Below are positions 9,798 to 23,012 of a stretch of 64,000 nucleotides of DNA, one piece after another. Both the position numbers and the translations under genes were made by a program. Source of the DNA: Pycnopodia helianthoides (Eukaryota; Echinodermata; Asteroidea; Forcipulatida; Asteriidae); the NCBI GenBank assembly GCA_032158295.1, contig CM063252.1, positions 10,342,744 to 10,406,743 on the forward strand. Reading direction: 5' to 3'. Below the pieces are notes generated by a model. It was not told where the DNA came from. It saw nothing but the letters and a program-made list of their open reading frames with translations, and did not search any database. Position 1 is the stretch's first letter. Each line of letters begins with the position of its first letter.

Positions 9798-12410
9798 CCA
9801 ACACCAAAGTTTACTGTACCCACTTTTCAATCTCTGAACCGAAGCTTGGGAGCAAGTACCATTTGTCTCTTGATATTCAGTACCTAGGCCTACTATATAT
9901 GCGGGGTGGACGCGCTGTGTGATTTTCTGATCGCAGGAATCTGCTAAAATTGCCACTAATAAGTTCACTGTATAGAAGGTTCTATAAATAACAAACGATA
10001 TGCCTTATCTGTCGAGAGAATCATGTGATACATTCACGCAGGATGCAGTTTGGGTGCATCAGTTTTCCCCCACAGGAAATCTAACCAGTTGATCTTGATT
10101 TAATTTGCACTCAGTGTATAGATGCGGACATGCTGAGCTTGACTGTGTCTGTCTGAAGCTGTGGGGGACGAGCAAAGTGCATGGCCAAAAATACAATCAG
10201 CATATTGATGTGGACGTATTCTGAATCTGAATGACGGGGGAAGGAAACCGTAATGAGAGAAGACGACAGCCTGGTCCCTGCCCCCGGAGACAATGGCTCC
10301 CCGACCCCTCCAGCACCATCCCTGGCATCACGCTCTGTTTCACCGAGGAAGCACACCAACCCTTAAAACAAGCATCGACTTCTCGGCCGGCCGTCAGCAA
10401 GGGGGGGGGGGGAGGCACTCTGTCAGCACCGTGGAAATGAGCTCATTGACCCTCGCTCTTTTCCTTTTTCCTCTCCTGCTCTTATCCCCGGAGCTGGGTT
10501 TAAATGCATTACATCCTGTCTTGTGCTCAGTGCTCTGGAGGTGCCGGGCTGTTTGGGGGTCTTTGCGGCGAGACAGTGGCCCTTGAATGAAGGTCATTTT
10601 GGCCCATCAGGTCACAAGCTTGAAGTGAGCCATGACTTCCAGGACTAACAGTGGCGTTATACCAAGCATTCGTTTGGGTGGCGGGGGCAAATACATGGTT
10701 TGTGGGGTGGTGGCTATACGGTGTATCTACTATCTAGCTATTAGTTTTTGCATTTTTCGATCTCACTTTGGGGGCAGGAGGTGGCAAGGGTTCTGAGCGG
10801 GGGGGGGGGGGGGGGGGGGCTACCACCCTGCCCCCTCTGGTTGCCATAGCGGACTATATTTAACCTAAGTCTGAAGGTTCAAGCAAGATGGCGGATTGGC
10901 GTTTTTGCACCATAGTTTTACAAATACCAATATAGATACATTTCATCAGAGCTCTTCGATAACTAACATGTTTTTTCAATTTTAAAACGCATAATCCTTT
11001 GCGGATAGCACTAAGAATGAAAATCTATACCCTTGTCGTGTACCCCTCTCACCCACGCACACTCGATCAGCCACACCCATTACCCCTTTCCCCCATTTCA
11101 TCAATTCAGTTTCACTCACGCTGACAGTAATTACAGAAATTACCGACGGCCTTCCGGCACCACAACAAGTAATTTCCCACAGTCGGCCCCCTTTCTGCAA
11201 ACCGCGATGATGACCGACCACGGCGTGTAATCCAACCGGGGGCTTGAGAGGTTTGACACGGGGGGAGTTCAGCCGCGGTAAAGCCCACGTTTAGCTTTTG
11301 GGGTGGGAATGCCCGGCCGTGGTAAAACGGACATAAACCACGATTGCTTGTGGTTGATAAGACTGATCCATCCCCCCATGGGTGCATGAATCATACTCAG
11401 ATGGCAACGTACACGTACAGATATCTCCTTGTATAACTGCACATGGCTATAATGATTAGTTTCTTCACCCCCACCCCCCCCCCCCCTAAACAAGGAAAGA
11501 GGGGGTGGTGCTGTGGCTTCCAGAATGGCTAAACATTGCTACCTTGATTGGATGTGGTTTGGGTTTCTATAACTTGTGTCCCCGCCCACTCCTTCCCTCA
11601 AGATGAAATATCAAGGGAAAAACTGTACTGGGCCTAAGTTGTGAGCGCCATTGAGAAACCAGTTTGTATAGGGCCAAGGGAGAGAGTTTCATTAATTAGT
11701 TTATAGGTAACAGAACGTACTTACTAATTACTTACTAACATTGAGACCGCCAATTCAACGAGTGTTCACTGTTTGCACCATCAGCCCAAAGGCCAAACTT
11801 AGTGAAATTGCTCACACATTCCATGGTACTGTGGCTTTTCTTTGATCAAGTGCTGGCATGTTACAGGTTTCTGTACAATGTTAATCCGAGTTTCTGGCAA
11901 AAATCTTCGTCGCTCGATAACAATCGTCTGCAGACGGAAGAGGCGGCCATTTTGTGCTATCCCGATATCGATAGGAGAGCGCTTCTCATTGGTCAATCAA
12001 AACTGTAAGGTTTTTACGACTTGTCTGATTGGCTAGTCATTTTAATGGGCGAGCGGGTATCTTACAAAATAGTATTAAACATGTTAAGACTTTCTTCAGA
12101 ATATTCTGAAATAACGTGCACGTATCAATCGTGTGAAAAGCCATTGAAATTAAGTTATATTTTTCTCAATATTATAATGGTGGTTTGATTTCCACCCGTT
12201 TCCTAAATGATGACAATGAACAATCACAAGGCCCACCGCGTGAAGGGTGAGGTGAAATAGCTGAACAGTGGCAATATAACATTGTCGTATATCTGAAGTC
12301 ATCTTTACACCATGAAGTAGGCCCAAAACCTTGTATTCCTTTTTTTACAAACCAAATCTTGAGTATCATGTAAACTGTACTCTGCGAATCATGTTTTGTT
12401 GCGCCCTCTA

Positions 12411-12655
12411 ATGTATGGAACGCCAAAGAGACGTAAATTCCAATCATTTACATATCGATCTGTCTTTTGCATCCATCGATCGGTCTTTTGCATCCATCGA
12501 ATAGTCGTCATCGATAGATTGGACCTTTTCATCGATCGATCGGTGTTTTCATTGATCTATCGATTAAAAACACCGATCGATCGATGAAACGGACCGATCG
12601 ATTTATGTGTGGTCAGCAATGTAGGTCTATGCCTCTTTGGCGTTCCGTATACTCC
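12411..12655. repeat. Inverted-repeat element with ATCGATCG-rich core
   Basis: TATGGAACGCCAAAGAG at 12415 is matched by CTCTTTGGCGTTCCGTATA at the right end (about 12632-12650). The interior carries repeated, mutually inverted blocks such as TCGATCGGTCTTTTGCATC and CACCGATCGATCGATGAAA, so it can fold into nested hairpins. It is probably a non-autonomous DNA element; the flanking duplication is unclear. Confidence 0.6.
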
Positions 12656-15600
12656 ACCTGCTTAAAATCCGAATTCGCCTCGATCAGTACTTTCCCCCTC
12701 CCATTCGACCCTGGCCCCTTACACCGCTGTCTTTTAAATGACAAGTTTGGTTACCCCCATTGCTTATTACGAGCTCAAAAAATGCAGCAGTACTGTGCAC
12801 CAGCTGTTCAGCACACTGAACCTTTTTTTTTTTTTTTTTACTTTGAGTCTTAATACAGACATGTTCACCGAGTGTTAACATTGTAAATTACACAGCAGTG
12901 CCTGCCAATAAAACATCGCAGGATGGTGATGGGAATCACTTTCTAAAATTAGACTCGACGACAATGGCACAGATTTACACAACAAAATCCCCTCAAATGT
13001 CCCCCGACAAATTAATAAGTTGGCAATTAATTTGGACTCAGCATGATCACAACTAAACAAGTTGATGCAACTTGTTAGTTTTGTTGCTGCGTACCGTCAA
13101 ATAAATTGCAAGCCTCAATCGGGAAACATCACCGCTGCTTAAAATAAGAGAGATGTGACGTTGATATCTTAGAATCCGGAACCAGGAAGTATATCTTTGG
13201 GAAATGCTTTTAATTGGTCAGCCTTCGTCATCTTGCAGGGAAGATGGCACCGAGTGTTAAAGCCTGATTACTACTTTGTACACGTGTCATAATAAATTAT
13301 ATTAAGTCGCAGTGGAAGGCATTTGTGAGCTACTTTCACAATTTACGTAAAAGTGGAAGTCCTCGACGGGATTAACTTGGCTAATGTTGTGCACCGTGGC
13401 TGCGTTATCTGAAGAGGCTGATGGGGGAGGGTGGTGGTGCCTAATTAGGTGGTGCGTCCGTGGTCTAATTAGGCACGAAAGGGGTGTAGAGTTGGGAGGT
13501 CAGACCTTTAATGACCAATAGCGCCATGTTAAGACCAGGACGGGAAAACCGGACGCTTCAAACTGATTCTGGCCAGTTTGAAGCGTCACTGTCGCTAAAC
13601 ATGTTTCAAGCAGTGCACACTTATTATTTATACCGTTTGTAATATAAACCTTTTATTAGAAATTAAAGTATTCCTTTAGCTATAATAGTAAAATAGTTTG
13701 CAAAAGAGGTATAGTCCTATTAGAAAGAAAACCTTCATTTCAACTTTCATGGTTTCGTTAAATGAGGCAGTCTACAAAAATGAAAGGTAAGTTGATAACA
13801 TTCTGAATAACAAAATAAAAAATAGGAACTAAATATTGTGTCAGTAAAAGGAACTTTTGTTTGTTGTGCGCTTGCGTCACATAGTCTTTTTTCGGTTCAG
13901 ATAGTGCTGACAATTGGCGCTAAGCCTGCAAACTTAGAAGGGTGACCGCAAGCGCACAATTATTCGGCGACAAGCAGAGCCATAATAATTGGGACCATGG
14001 CCCGATTTCATAAAGCCTGTTTTCTGCCAATGAAGCAGCGGGTATAGCATAATTTCTATTTTCCTAAGCACCACTGCCGGCGGGTTCTGGGTGCGTTTTG
14101 GCGGCGGTAACCAAAAACTGTTTCGGTTGTTGGTCGTTGGTTCTGCTGTTCAGACTGAACGATAACCGAGTTGTGAGCTCGGTTACCGTTTTGGTTATGA
14201 CGTCAGAAAAAATTATTGGTTACAGCCGCCAAAACGCACCCCAGTATGTATCAAAGCAGAATATGAGTGACGCAACAATATAACTACATTGTGAACGCGC
14301 GCACGTCAAATCTTCTCGATTGGTTATGAGTAGACCTTATCATTGATCTCCATTAATTATATCAACATTAATGGAATTAAAATAGACCTTGACGTCATCA
14401 TTAGAGGTATAACTTTGATGAAACAAGGGGAAATGCATGCACAGCTAACAAAATGTACGCGCGGCGCGCTGGATCAGCCAATGACCCAACCTCGTTCCCA
14501 GGTGTGATCGATCTCGCCGCCATTTTGTCCAGCATGCCGTTAGTGACGAGAGGTATCGATACGGCGCGCTGCCCATGGTAGCGAGGCTGCCAATGACCTA
14601 ACTCTTTTGACCTCAAGCCGAGGACACTCTACTCAAATGACGTCACGTGGCACTTTTGCATACTCTAGTTTTCTGCTATAGTAAGCCCCCAAAACCGATA
14701 AACAGCTTACCCGGTAAACAGCTTTACGAAATTTGGCCCGATAGAGGTTTTTTTACTGAGTAGTCACTTCAAAATAAACGAAGACATAAAACCATTCATA
14801 ACACTCTTTCTGAGGTGTGTAAAGTAAGAAAACTGAGTTAAAGATTTGCCGTAATATCGGTTAGTATTGTGTATTATGGCAGACCCCGAAACCAATGGTT
14901 ACCGATTTGGCAAGAATTTCTCGTTTTGAACATTCTACACTTGGAAATCTTGAGTAATTGATACATGTGGTATTTGATTAGATGTATTACAACTTGTCTA
15001 ATTACAACTATTAGCACAATGCAAGCATTGAGGTTATTTGATGTAGAAAAAAGAGTAAGTTCATAAGTGAAATGAAAGTTATAAATATTACAAACCTACA
15101 AATATTACCGTTCATGTTTTCGCATCAATATTTACACATATTTACAAATTTTGTTGTCATCAGCTAAAGTAGTCACCGCCACAAAAAGGCCAGCTGGATA
15201 TAATAAAATAAAATACGTGTAAATAATCTATTCCCAAACAAAATCACGGAAAACCTCTTCTTTTTAACGTGCGAACCAAAAAGCTATCACAGTTTTTTCC
15301 AAAATGGAAAAACAGAAGTGACAGAAGTCCAAATTTTGAGCTTTTTTTCCCCGCACGGTAACAATAGTATCAGCAGAATCACCTTCCGCAAGCGGAGAAG
15401 AATATGTTCTAAAATAATTCCTCAGAAACTAAAATCTTTTATGACGCAATAACTGCTTCATTTGGTGTGAAATAAAGAACTGAGGTGGGAAAATTCAACG
15501 GAAAGTGAACTACAAATTGACTCACGGATATGTAAAATGATGGAGGACAACATGGTGAAAACCTTGGCCTATACTATTAAACATAATTTTGTTTCGCGAA

Positions 15601-16989
15601 AATGTTTCACAGATAAGACCTTTTAAACTTATGTTAAGCATTCCGGGCGCGCGACGTAGAAAATATAGAAGAAAGTTCACTACAACGGTGAAGGAAAGGG
15701 TGTGTCATATGCCAGCGTCTGGGAGTTTTTAAATCTGAGGTCTCGGCAGAACGAGGGTCGTGTGATCGATGACCGAAAGCTAAACTACTTCTTTAAAAAA
15801 CTTCTCAAATTCCGGAAATTCGAAAGGGGTTTTTATAACAAAAGCGTCTGCAACCCTTTCCTGAAACCGAAGCCCATTGGGAATTTATGTATATTCTATT
15901 TCACTCATTTTGGCGTTTGGGCATTTTTGGACCTTTTGTGTTTTCGGGAGTCGACGCGGCTTGTCTGAAAATCTTTCCGACCCGAACGTCTGCCACTTAT
16001 TGTAGCTTTTCATCGCATGCGACGTCACATTTCCGTTTGACAGACGGCGATTTCCACTGGACGCCCTAAGACAGTCCTCGCTGCAGAGTGTATCGATGAC
16101 TATACATGAAACGGCATGAATTCGATGATTAGTTGTTTTCATCGTAAATATCCGGCCCTTGCAAAAATACTTTATGTTTTGTTTCGAACCATTTTCATAC
16201 TTTCACGGGCTTTAAAGAGTGTGTACAACATTGGTAGGGTTGAAAGTATAATGCTCACAGATTTGCACATAACTTACGTGGTATAAAGATGATCATGGTG
16301 GAAAACTTCCCTTGAAATAGTTTTGCTAGAAATGCTATAGTTTTTTAGGAAATGAGTAAAACAATCAGTTTTTATCGCGTGTGTCCAAAACCCAATGTTT
16401 GAAAACAATTTGGACACGGTCTTACAGTTTGGTTACACGGGTTTTGTGTGATCGAAAAGAACTCAATACTTCTACTTTTATAAAATCAACCTACATGATT
16501 GTATACGTAGGCCGTTTTCGGAACTACGGCTTGTGGGCTCCGGCTCCGGCTAAGGCAGTCTCGTACCGAAAGTATACGTTTTCAAAATCACAGACGGAGC
16601 CCAAGCCGGAGCCTATTTATTAGCCACAGCCTTGGTTTCGAAAAGACCTTTTAGCATTCACGGCAACGGGTGTCTCAATTTGACCCCGGCCAATTACAAG
16701 ATGTCGGAATTAAGGGAAAAGGTTCTGGTAAATGCTCAAGGAAATGTGACTCATTATAAGTTTACAGAGAAACCAGTACGAAGTGTACAGACACTGATTC
16801 ATTATGTTGTGATTTCCAGCAATGCATGACAGGGCAACTATTAAAAAAACACCTGCTAATGATTGATGTATCGATCAAGGACAACTTTGACTATCGATCA
16901 AACAAGTAAATCCCATCACCACATTCTCAAGCAATCACAAGTGGTTTTAAACCGAGTAGTTGGTGTCAATACATCAACCCTCAGTTCTG

Positions 16990-17176
16990 GACCAATGTAC
17001 AGAAATGCTTAAGCACAAAAAGTAGCTAAGCGCAACAAAATTCTGCTTACCAGAATAGGTTATCAGCCAAACTACCATGTCACGTGTACAATTTATACCT
17101 GGTATCCTACTCATTTCTGCTTAGCAAACATTATTAAGCAACATTTCGGCTTGAGCAGCTCTATGAAATTGGGCCC
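16990..17176. repeat. Palindromic element, GCCCAATTTC family
   Basis: It contains AGAAATGCTTAAGCACAAAA near the left, CCAGCCAAACTACCATGTCA in the middle and GAGCAGCTCTATGAAATTGG at the right end. These are the same blocks as at 634-819. Confidence 0.6.
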
Positions 17177-17284
17177 TATCTTCTTTTAAAAATTAAAGAT
17201 TTATACTCAATTCTAAACACATTCCATGTGAACTTTTTACGAACCAAAAACTGATTATCAAATATCTTGATCAATGACCTACAG

Positions 17285-17905
17285 ATACACTCTAAAAACT
17301 CCAGGTCAGAACTGACCAACATTTCGGGTCCAAAAAGGGGGCCTAACCCATCATTTTTTGGTCAGGCTAACCCGGTACAAGTGGTTAAAAAAATGTCATT
17401 TGAACTCGGATTCTGCGTCAGTTTGATCTATTCATGGGTCAATTTGACCTTCGCTCGGCCCCAGCAGCCTATCCAGGACCGCTGGGATGGGCTAATCAGC
17501 TTGCACAGATTCTTGTTCAGGAAGTACGTCATGCGTGCAGTGCTTGCAGTGCGAGTGTGATGCATGATGGGACTGAGCATTAACCAATGAGCGTGGTTGA
17601 TACGTTTGCCCATCCCAGCGCCTTTGGTTTTAAGGCAAGGCGCTGGGGACGAGCGAAAATTTGACACAGATTCCCGGTCATATTAACCCAGACATGGGTC
17701 AGGGGTCGATTTCACAAAGCACTAAGATTCATCTTAAGATGTTATTACCATAGTGATTTGTATTGTGACATCACTCTTTGCTAAGCAACTGCGATGGATT
17801 TGCAGTTACGATCAGTCTGAACTCTTTGTGAAATCGAGCCCAGGTCCCACGGGACCCGGAATCCAGGTCAATTCTGACCCGGTTACTTTTTTTTTTTTAG
17901 ACTGT
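17285..17905. repeat. GACCCGG-type inverted element, probably interrupted
   Basis: It begins CACTCTAAAAACTCCAGGTC and ends near CTGACCCGG then TTTAGACTGT, the same end blocks as the elements at 22838-23012 and 23800-24034. The larger size suggests another insertion inside, including a CATCTTAAGATG-centred block around 17705-17845. Confidence 0.45.
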
Positions 17906-17957
17906 ACAACTGTTATTAAAAAGGTATATTTCTGAAAGTGATTAACTCTTTACTTCC

Positions 17958-20273
17958 TCACTTTGCGGGCGGCTTTCTAAACTTGAAGTAATAGATGGCC
18001 AGTCCGACACCGACGATGACCAAAAGGATGAACGTAACGCTGAGTCCGGCCGCCACACCGGCGTTACTGCCCGCGTTATCCACGCTTGCGAGGGTCGGGT
18101 TGTTTAAGATCGGCTTGGGTTTTCCCGGGAGTGTCGGTGGTGGTGAGGTGGTGGTGAAGGTGGTGGTGGTGGGCCGTAGTCGTGGCGATCGCAGTAGTGG
18201 TGGTCTTTGGCTTGGGTCCCTTACGTCTGCCCTTTCGGCGTCTCGGACGCACGGTTGTCGCTGCAGGAGGGGTGGGTTTTGCGGGTACAGTTGGTAACTC
18301 GTTATTTGGGATGTCACCCCTCTGGGACATTGGACCTGTCTTGACGGGGAAGGGCGGCGGAGGTGAGGGGGTAACTCCCGTGGTTGCTTTTGCTGGCGTA
18401 GTGTTGGGTTCCGCTGGAGAATGTTTCTAGTCGGGTTGAGGCGCGAAACGGCCCTCTCTAACAGCCCAGACAGATTGTTGTCCGCCAGGACGTCCACGCA
18501 TTCGGCTTCTTAGTACCAGGCATACCAGGAACAATGTTGAGGTGCTCGCTGTCGGTAGGGAGGCTATTGCCGAAGGTAGTTGGTTCGTTCCCAACGGAAT
18601 TCGGTCCGATAACTGGTGGTGGTTCGGGAGTGATGATTTCTTGAGTAGTTTGTTTACCGTGGTAGTTTCTGGTTCGGTTGTGGTTAGCGTTTTGGTCGTG
18701 GTAACTGGTTCTGTTGTGGTAATCAACTCGGTTGTAGGGGATTCAGTTGTAGAAACAGTAACCGTTGTCAAAAGTCTGGTTGTGGTAACCGGAGCGGTGG
18801 TTGTTGCCGGTTTGGTTGTTGTAATCAGTTCTGTTGTGGTACTCGGTTCTGTTGTGGTACTCGGTTCTGTCGTGGTACTCGGTTCTGTTGTGGTAATCGG
18901 TTCTGTTGTGGTACTCGGTTCTGTTGTGGTAATCGGTTCTGTCGTGGTACTCGGTTCTGTGGGGTGGTGTTACTCGGTTCTGTCGTGGTACTCGGTTCTG
19001 TTGTAGTGCTCGGTTCTGTTGTGGTACTCGGTTCTGTTGTGGTACTCGGTTCTGTTGTGGTAACCGTTTTAATGTGGTAACAGGCTCTGTTGTGGTAACA
19101 TGTTGTTGGAGCCGGAGTCGTTGGCATTGTAGTCAGTGGTTGAGTTGTGGTAATTAGTTCGGTAGTGGTAATCAGTTCAGTAGTGGTTATAGTTTCAGTA
19201 GTGGTAGCTGGTTGGGTGGTAACTGGTTGTGTGGTAGTAACCATGGGTGTTGTGGTTACTGGAACTGTTGTCAATGTAGCTGTGCGTTCGAGGAGGTTGT
19301 CCTTGAGCTGTCGAACCCAGAGCTGACCGACTGCCTGAGCTGAGAGATGAAGAGACTCTTGTTCGACACTGCACGTGACAAGGGACGCATCATCATCAAG
19401 CGTTGCATTGATAATCCTCAACCTCGATCCCGACCTGAGGAGCTCGTACTTCGAACTGGTTCCGGTTATCGCTTGACCATTCACTGACCACCGGTAGATC
19501 AAACGGGGTATGTTTTCACTGATACAGTTAAAGCTGCTGCTGTCACCAACATAGATGGTCGACACGACGGGTCGAAGCAAGACCTCAATACTGCTCCGTA
19601 ACGGGATGACGTAACACGAGCGAGGCTGGGCGAGGGCTTGGTTCCGAGCCACACAGGTGAACCTCACGTTCCGGTCGGCCGGAGTCAGGGTGTGCTGGTA
19701 GCCCGAGACGGTGCGGTAGTCATGCTTGATCGACGTGGCGTCCATAATGCTCTCGCCCCGGATCCAGGTGAGTGTGGCCGGCGGATCGCCACCTTTGGAT
19801 TCGCAGACGAGCGTTATGTTGTCCCCTACCGACATCTGGAGGCTCGGACCGAGGAGGCACACCGGGTACCCCTTATCTGGGGGCTTCAGCACCCGGAGAC
19901 GCACCACCTTGGAGTAGTGTCCGCTCTCTTGGAAGTAGACGCATGCGTAGCTACTGTCGTCCTTCATCGAAATGCGCCGTATCAGCAGATTGTACTCGCC
20001 GGAACCGTGGTCTCCGATGATCCGGTACCGTCTGCTGGTGGAGTCACTGATGCGGTGAAAGGGGTCGATCCTGCGGTCCCGACTGATGTACTCGCCGGTC
20101 ACCACGTTCTGCCAGAACACGGCGATGCCGTCTTGGTTGTCGACCTGGCACCGCAGCGTGGTGGCCTGGCCCTGGACTACCGTCTGTGCGCTCGGTTCGA
20201 CCCGGAACGAAATGCCTGCTGCGCCCGCCACCAGGAGCACGACGAGCAACAGTCCGCGTTCGAGGAACACCAT
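17958..20273 (-). CDS. Ig-domain protein with mucin-like stalk and C-terminal TM, frame-disrupted
   Basis: The ATG at 20273 opens a 482-codon frame ending at 18825. Residues 1-20 form a signal peptide (MVFLERGLLLVVLLVAGAAG). Three Ig domains follow: Cys42/Trp54/Cys101, with a D-D-S-S-Y-A-C motif; Cys147/Trp160/Cys187; and Cys230/Trp242/Cys291. From about residue 330 the protein is a Thr-rich stalk of TTTEPS repeats. Downstream on the same strand, coding-like sequence continues in changing frames through Pro/Thr-rich sequence to a transmembrane segment and short basic tail (LSVTFILLVIVGVGLAIYYF, then KFRKPPAK), ending at the TGA at 17958. The frame moves near 18960, 18655, 18505, 18430 and 18185. 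No introns are evident. The three-Ig arrangement recalls the N-terminal part of nephrin/Kirrel-type adhesion proteins, but the family is not certain. It probably acts at the cell surface in adhesion or recognition, unless truncated as read. Confidence 0.7.
18835..19075 (-). repeat. 18-bp coding minisatellite (TTTEPS repeats)
   Basis: About a dozen 18-base units of the form GGTACTCGGTTCTGTTGT (plus strand) encode Thr-Thr-Thr-Glu-Pro-Ser on the minus strand. Unit length keeps frame, but one unit near 18957-18972 (CTGTGGGGTGGTGTTACTC) carries five extra bases and shifts the frame. Thr/Ser/Pro-rich repeats of this kind are typical O-glycosylated stalks. Confidence 0.9.
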
Positions 20274-22284
20274 GATGCAAACAAACTATTATCCGTGTAT
20301 CCGATTATAAGCGTATATTCTCCTCACCTCAAAAAAGTTAATTACAGCAGCTAGCTGGGATCCTCGAGTCAAAAATGTAAATCTCAAATCAAGCTATACC
20401 AACGTTAATGTCTGGTCGAAAACTCTACTTGTATTTCTCCTCCATGTTGTCCGTTCCAAATAAAGAACTGCAGCAACGAATCTGCGAAGTGTTCAGAATG
20501 ACAACAGACGACAAAGTTTCACCACTTTCCCCAGCTATTTGCTAAAAGACAATTGGCCAATCCTAGTGACGTCAATGGGTGATTGTCTCGCTAATGACGA
20601 GGGTTACAGTCACCGTAATGCGTGGTGCAACAACTTTACACAACAAAACATGAACTCTGAGAAACAAACGGTTTCTTAATTCACCATCTGGCGTAGACAC
20701 TCCTCCTCCTTTGGTTACTCTAATGAATTCTCTGAAACCGCATCATCACATCGGGGATGTGTCACTTCGACGACGTCTGTTGGGGTACACACACACGCAA
20801 GCACTCCGTGAAATGGCCGCAGTGCTCGGAGGGGTGGTTGTTGGTCGATACATGGACGACCAGGGTTTGAGGGAGCATCCAGCTCAGCAGGCCAACCAGG
20901 GCTGGGGATGGACTAAGCCGCCTTCCTGAGACGCACCTCGACGGAGGGATTCGTCATCGCTTTCGGCTGGGTGATAGTGATGCTCAGCGTCTATTTTCAA
21001 TGCTAAATCGATAATTTTTTGGGCACTAATATAGTACAACAATATTCGCGAGAAGCTTTCAGTGTAGCTTGACCAATGATTTGGAAAAAAAACTTCCTCC
21101 TGTCATTAGGGAATCTGTTATAGTTTATCTCTATTTTGTAAAGCTCTAATAAGACTCACCACTATATTATTTAATTTCCATTATGTGCGCTATGATCTTG
21201 ATACATTTGATTTGTTATGTAAGCCTATGTTATGTTAAATTCCACAAACAAAAATTAGCACACATTTTGTTAATGTCGTCATCGAAAAAAATGCTTTATA
21301 AACATGCAATGTACAACATTTCGTGGCTAATCAAAATTGCATGTTTGTTATCTCTCTTTTGGGGTACATACACGAAATCTCAGAACACTTTTAAAAAAAA
21401 GTTGCTAAAAGCATTCAAAGTTGTTAAGCGCCCAAAATTTGCTCAGCAAATTAGCACAAACAGTTTTCTTGCTGCAGTAGGTCCTAACTGTGTAAACTGT
21501 TGTTGACCTGGTAGAAACAGGTTCAATGTTAACTACAATTTTTAATACTTCACTTGTTTAAAAAAATATATATATAGCAACTTTTCTTTTAAAGTTTTTT
21601 TTTCAAAATGTTAAAATCATGCTTTTTTTCCCTGTAAAATATTACTGCAAGAACAAAATTGGTGCACTTTTAACAGGTTTTAAATGTTTTCCCTTTTGTT
21701 AGCAAAACGATTGGCCACATGTTAGGCCTAGGCCTATACTCCAAAATATTATTGCATCATAAAATCGAATTTAAGTGAGGGGATATATTTTTGTATACAT
21801 TGTTCCGTTAACCCAGCTAAAAAGAAGGAAGGGATAGATTTTGTTATCCTTTGTTCCGTAAACCCAGCTAAAAAGAGGAAGGATGGATTTCCTAAAATTA
21901 ATCTTCTTCTTGTGAAATTGTATTGATGTGTAAACAAAAACCACAAAATGTGCATAATATTTTTAACAAATCACTAGAATTCAAAGATATTTTGATTGTT
22001 AGCCTTGCAAAATGAGATTTATTTGTACAATCTGGAGCCTGTTTTTTTACAGTTTGGGAGAGAAAAAGGTAAACGAAAAATGTGTTGCTTTAAAATCCTG
22101 TTTTGATAGCAAATTTCGGACTATAATGATAGTTTTATGCTGTAAATTTACCAGCAACATTGCAAATTACGCAAAGCAGTGATTTCTACTGAGCAACTGG
22201 CTCATTATGTAGCCTGAACATCTGCGTCTCAATGCGAGGCTCGTGAATAGACAGACAGGGGACCAGTCTACTGGCTGAGATCAT

Positions 22285-22425
22285 AAGGCCAAATTTTATA
22301 CAACAGCTTAAGCAGCAAATATTGCTTAACAATACAGTGCTTATCACAAATAAGCAGGATACCAGTGGCACACGTGATACATGTGGAATTGTATTTTTTT
22401 TCTGGTAACATTGTTCTATAGACCA
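22285..22425. repeat. Palindromic element, GCCCAATTTC family, partial
   Basis: AGGCCAAATTTTATACAACA and CTTAAGCAGCAAATATTGCTTAACAAT, then AAGCAGGATACCAGT and GGTAACATTGTTCTATAG, match blocks of the 24368-24567 copy. The ends are degraded. Confidence 0.45.
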
Positions 22426-22837
22426 TGTTACATTTTGTTTACAGAGTGGTGACCTCGTACTTTATAATGCTATTCCTGACGGGCAAGATGCAACACAGGC
22501 TCAATGGGAAAATTTATATTTTGTGTCATAATTTTCACATCAATTCAAAATTTACAAAAGCAACAGCTGTACAGCTTTTGAGATGTCCCCCCTTTCTTCA
22601 TATCAAAAGTTGAGGAAAATCAGACGTGCGATCTCCATAAAACATAAGATTTGTTGTATTCTTCCATTGAGCTGTGTACAAAAGTGCCCGCCGGAAGTCC
22701 AGGCTCTGCGGCTCTTTTGTAAACATGTGATGTCACAGGTCACATCGTCTATAGTAAGCATAGTTTTAAAGTTTTTTATCGGGAATGAAAGTGTCTTCTT
22801 GTACCAATCCCTATGAGGTCAGACCTTGGGTAGCACT

Positions 22838-23012
22838 CTCTAAAAACTTCCGGGTTGGAATTGAATCGGATCCGGGTACCGAGGGGCTGACCCAGGGTCG
22901 GTGTGACCCGGAACCTGTGCAATTTTTTAAAAACTACTTTCCGGGTCAGCCTGACTAGATAGGCCCCTTGGACCCGGAATCTGGGTAAATTTTGACACAG
23001 GAATGTTTAGAG
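22838..23012. repeat. GACCCGG-type inverted element
   Basis: It runs from ACTCTCTAAAAACTTCCGGG to GAATGTTTAGAGTGTAG, so the two ends are inverted. Inside are paired GTGACCCGGAACCTG and GGACCCGGAATCTGGG blocks. The same structure occurs at 23800-24034. Confidence 0.6.

Larger units (their letters stand above)
9800..17957. other. No gene seen; repeats and unclassified DNA
   Basis: Only short ORFs occur. Notable pieces are a poly-G run at 10799-10819, a C-run near 11471-11486, an ATCGAT-rich inverted repeat at 12411-12655, a T-run at 12822-12839 and a non-repetitive homeobox-site-like stretch around 12890-13100. Repeat families with copies elsewhere lie at 16200-16430, 16990-17176 and 17285-17905. 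I saw no exon with both splice sites and a protein-like frame. Confidence 0.45.

Noticed and set aside
9648..9968. Poly-Cys/Leu and poly-Asn/Thr ORFs
   Set aside because: They are translations of a (CAA)n microsatellite.
12440..12605. A CRISPR array, because of regularly recurring CATCGATCGGTCTTTTGC blocks
   Set aside because: Blocks occur in both orientations, spacers are not unique and the whole is bounded by inverted ends. The genome is eukaryotic.
19638..20354. A 238-codon plus-strand ORF over the Ig gene
   Set aside because: It lies antisense to three well-formed Ig domains with correct Cys/Trp spacing. The plus-strand product has no recognisable features.
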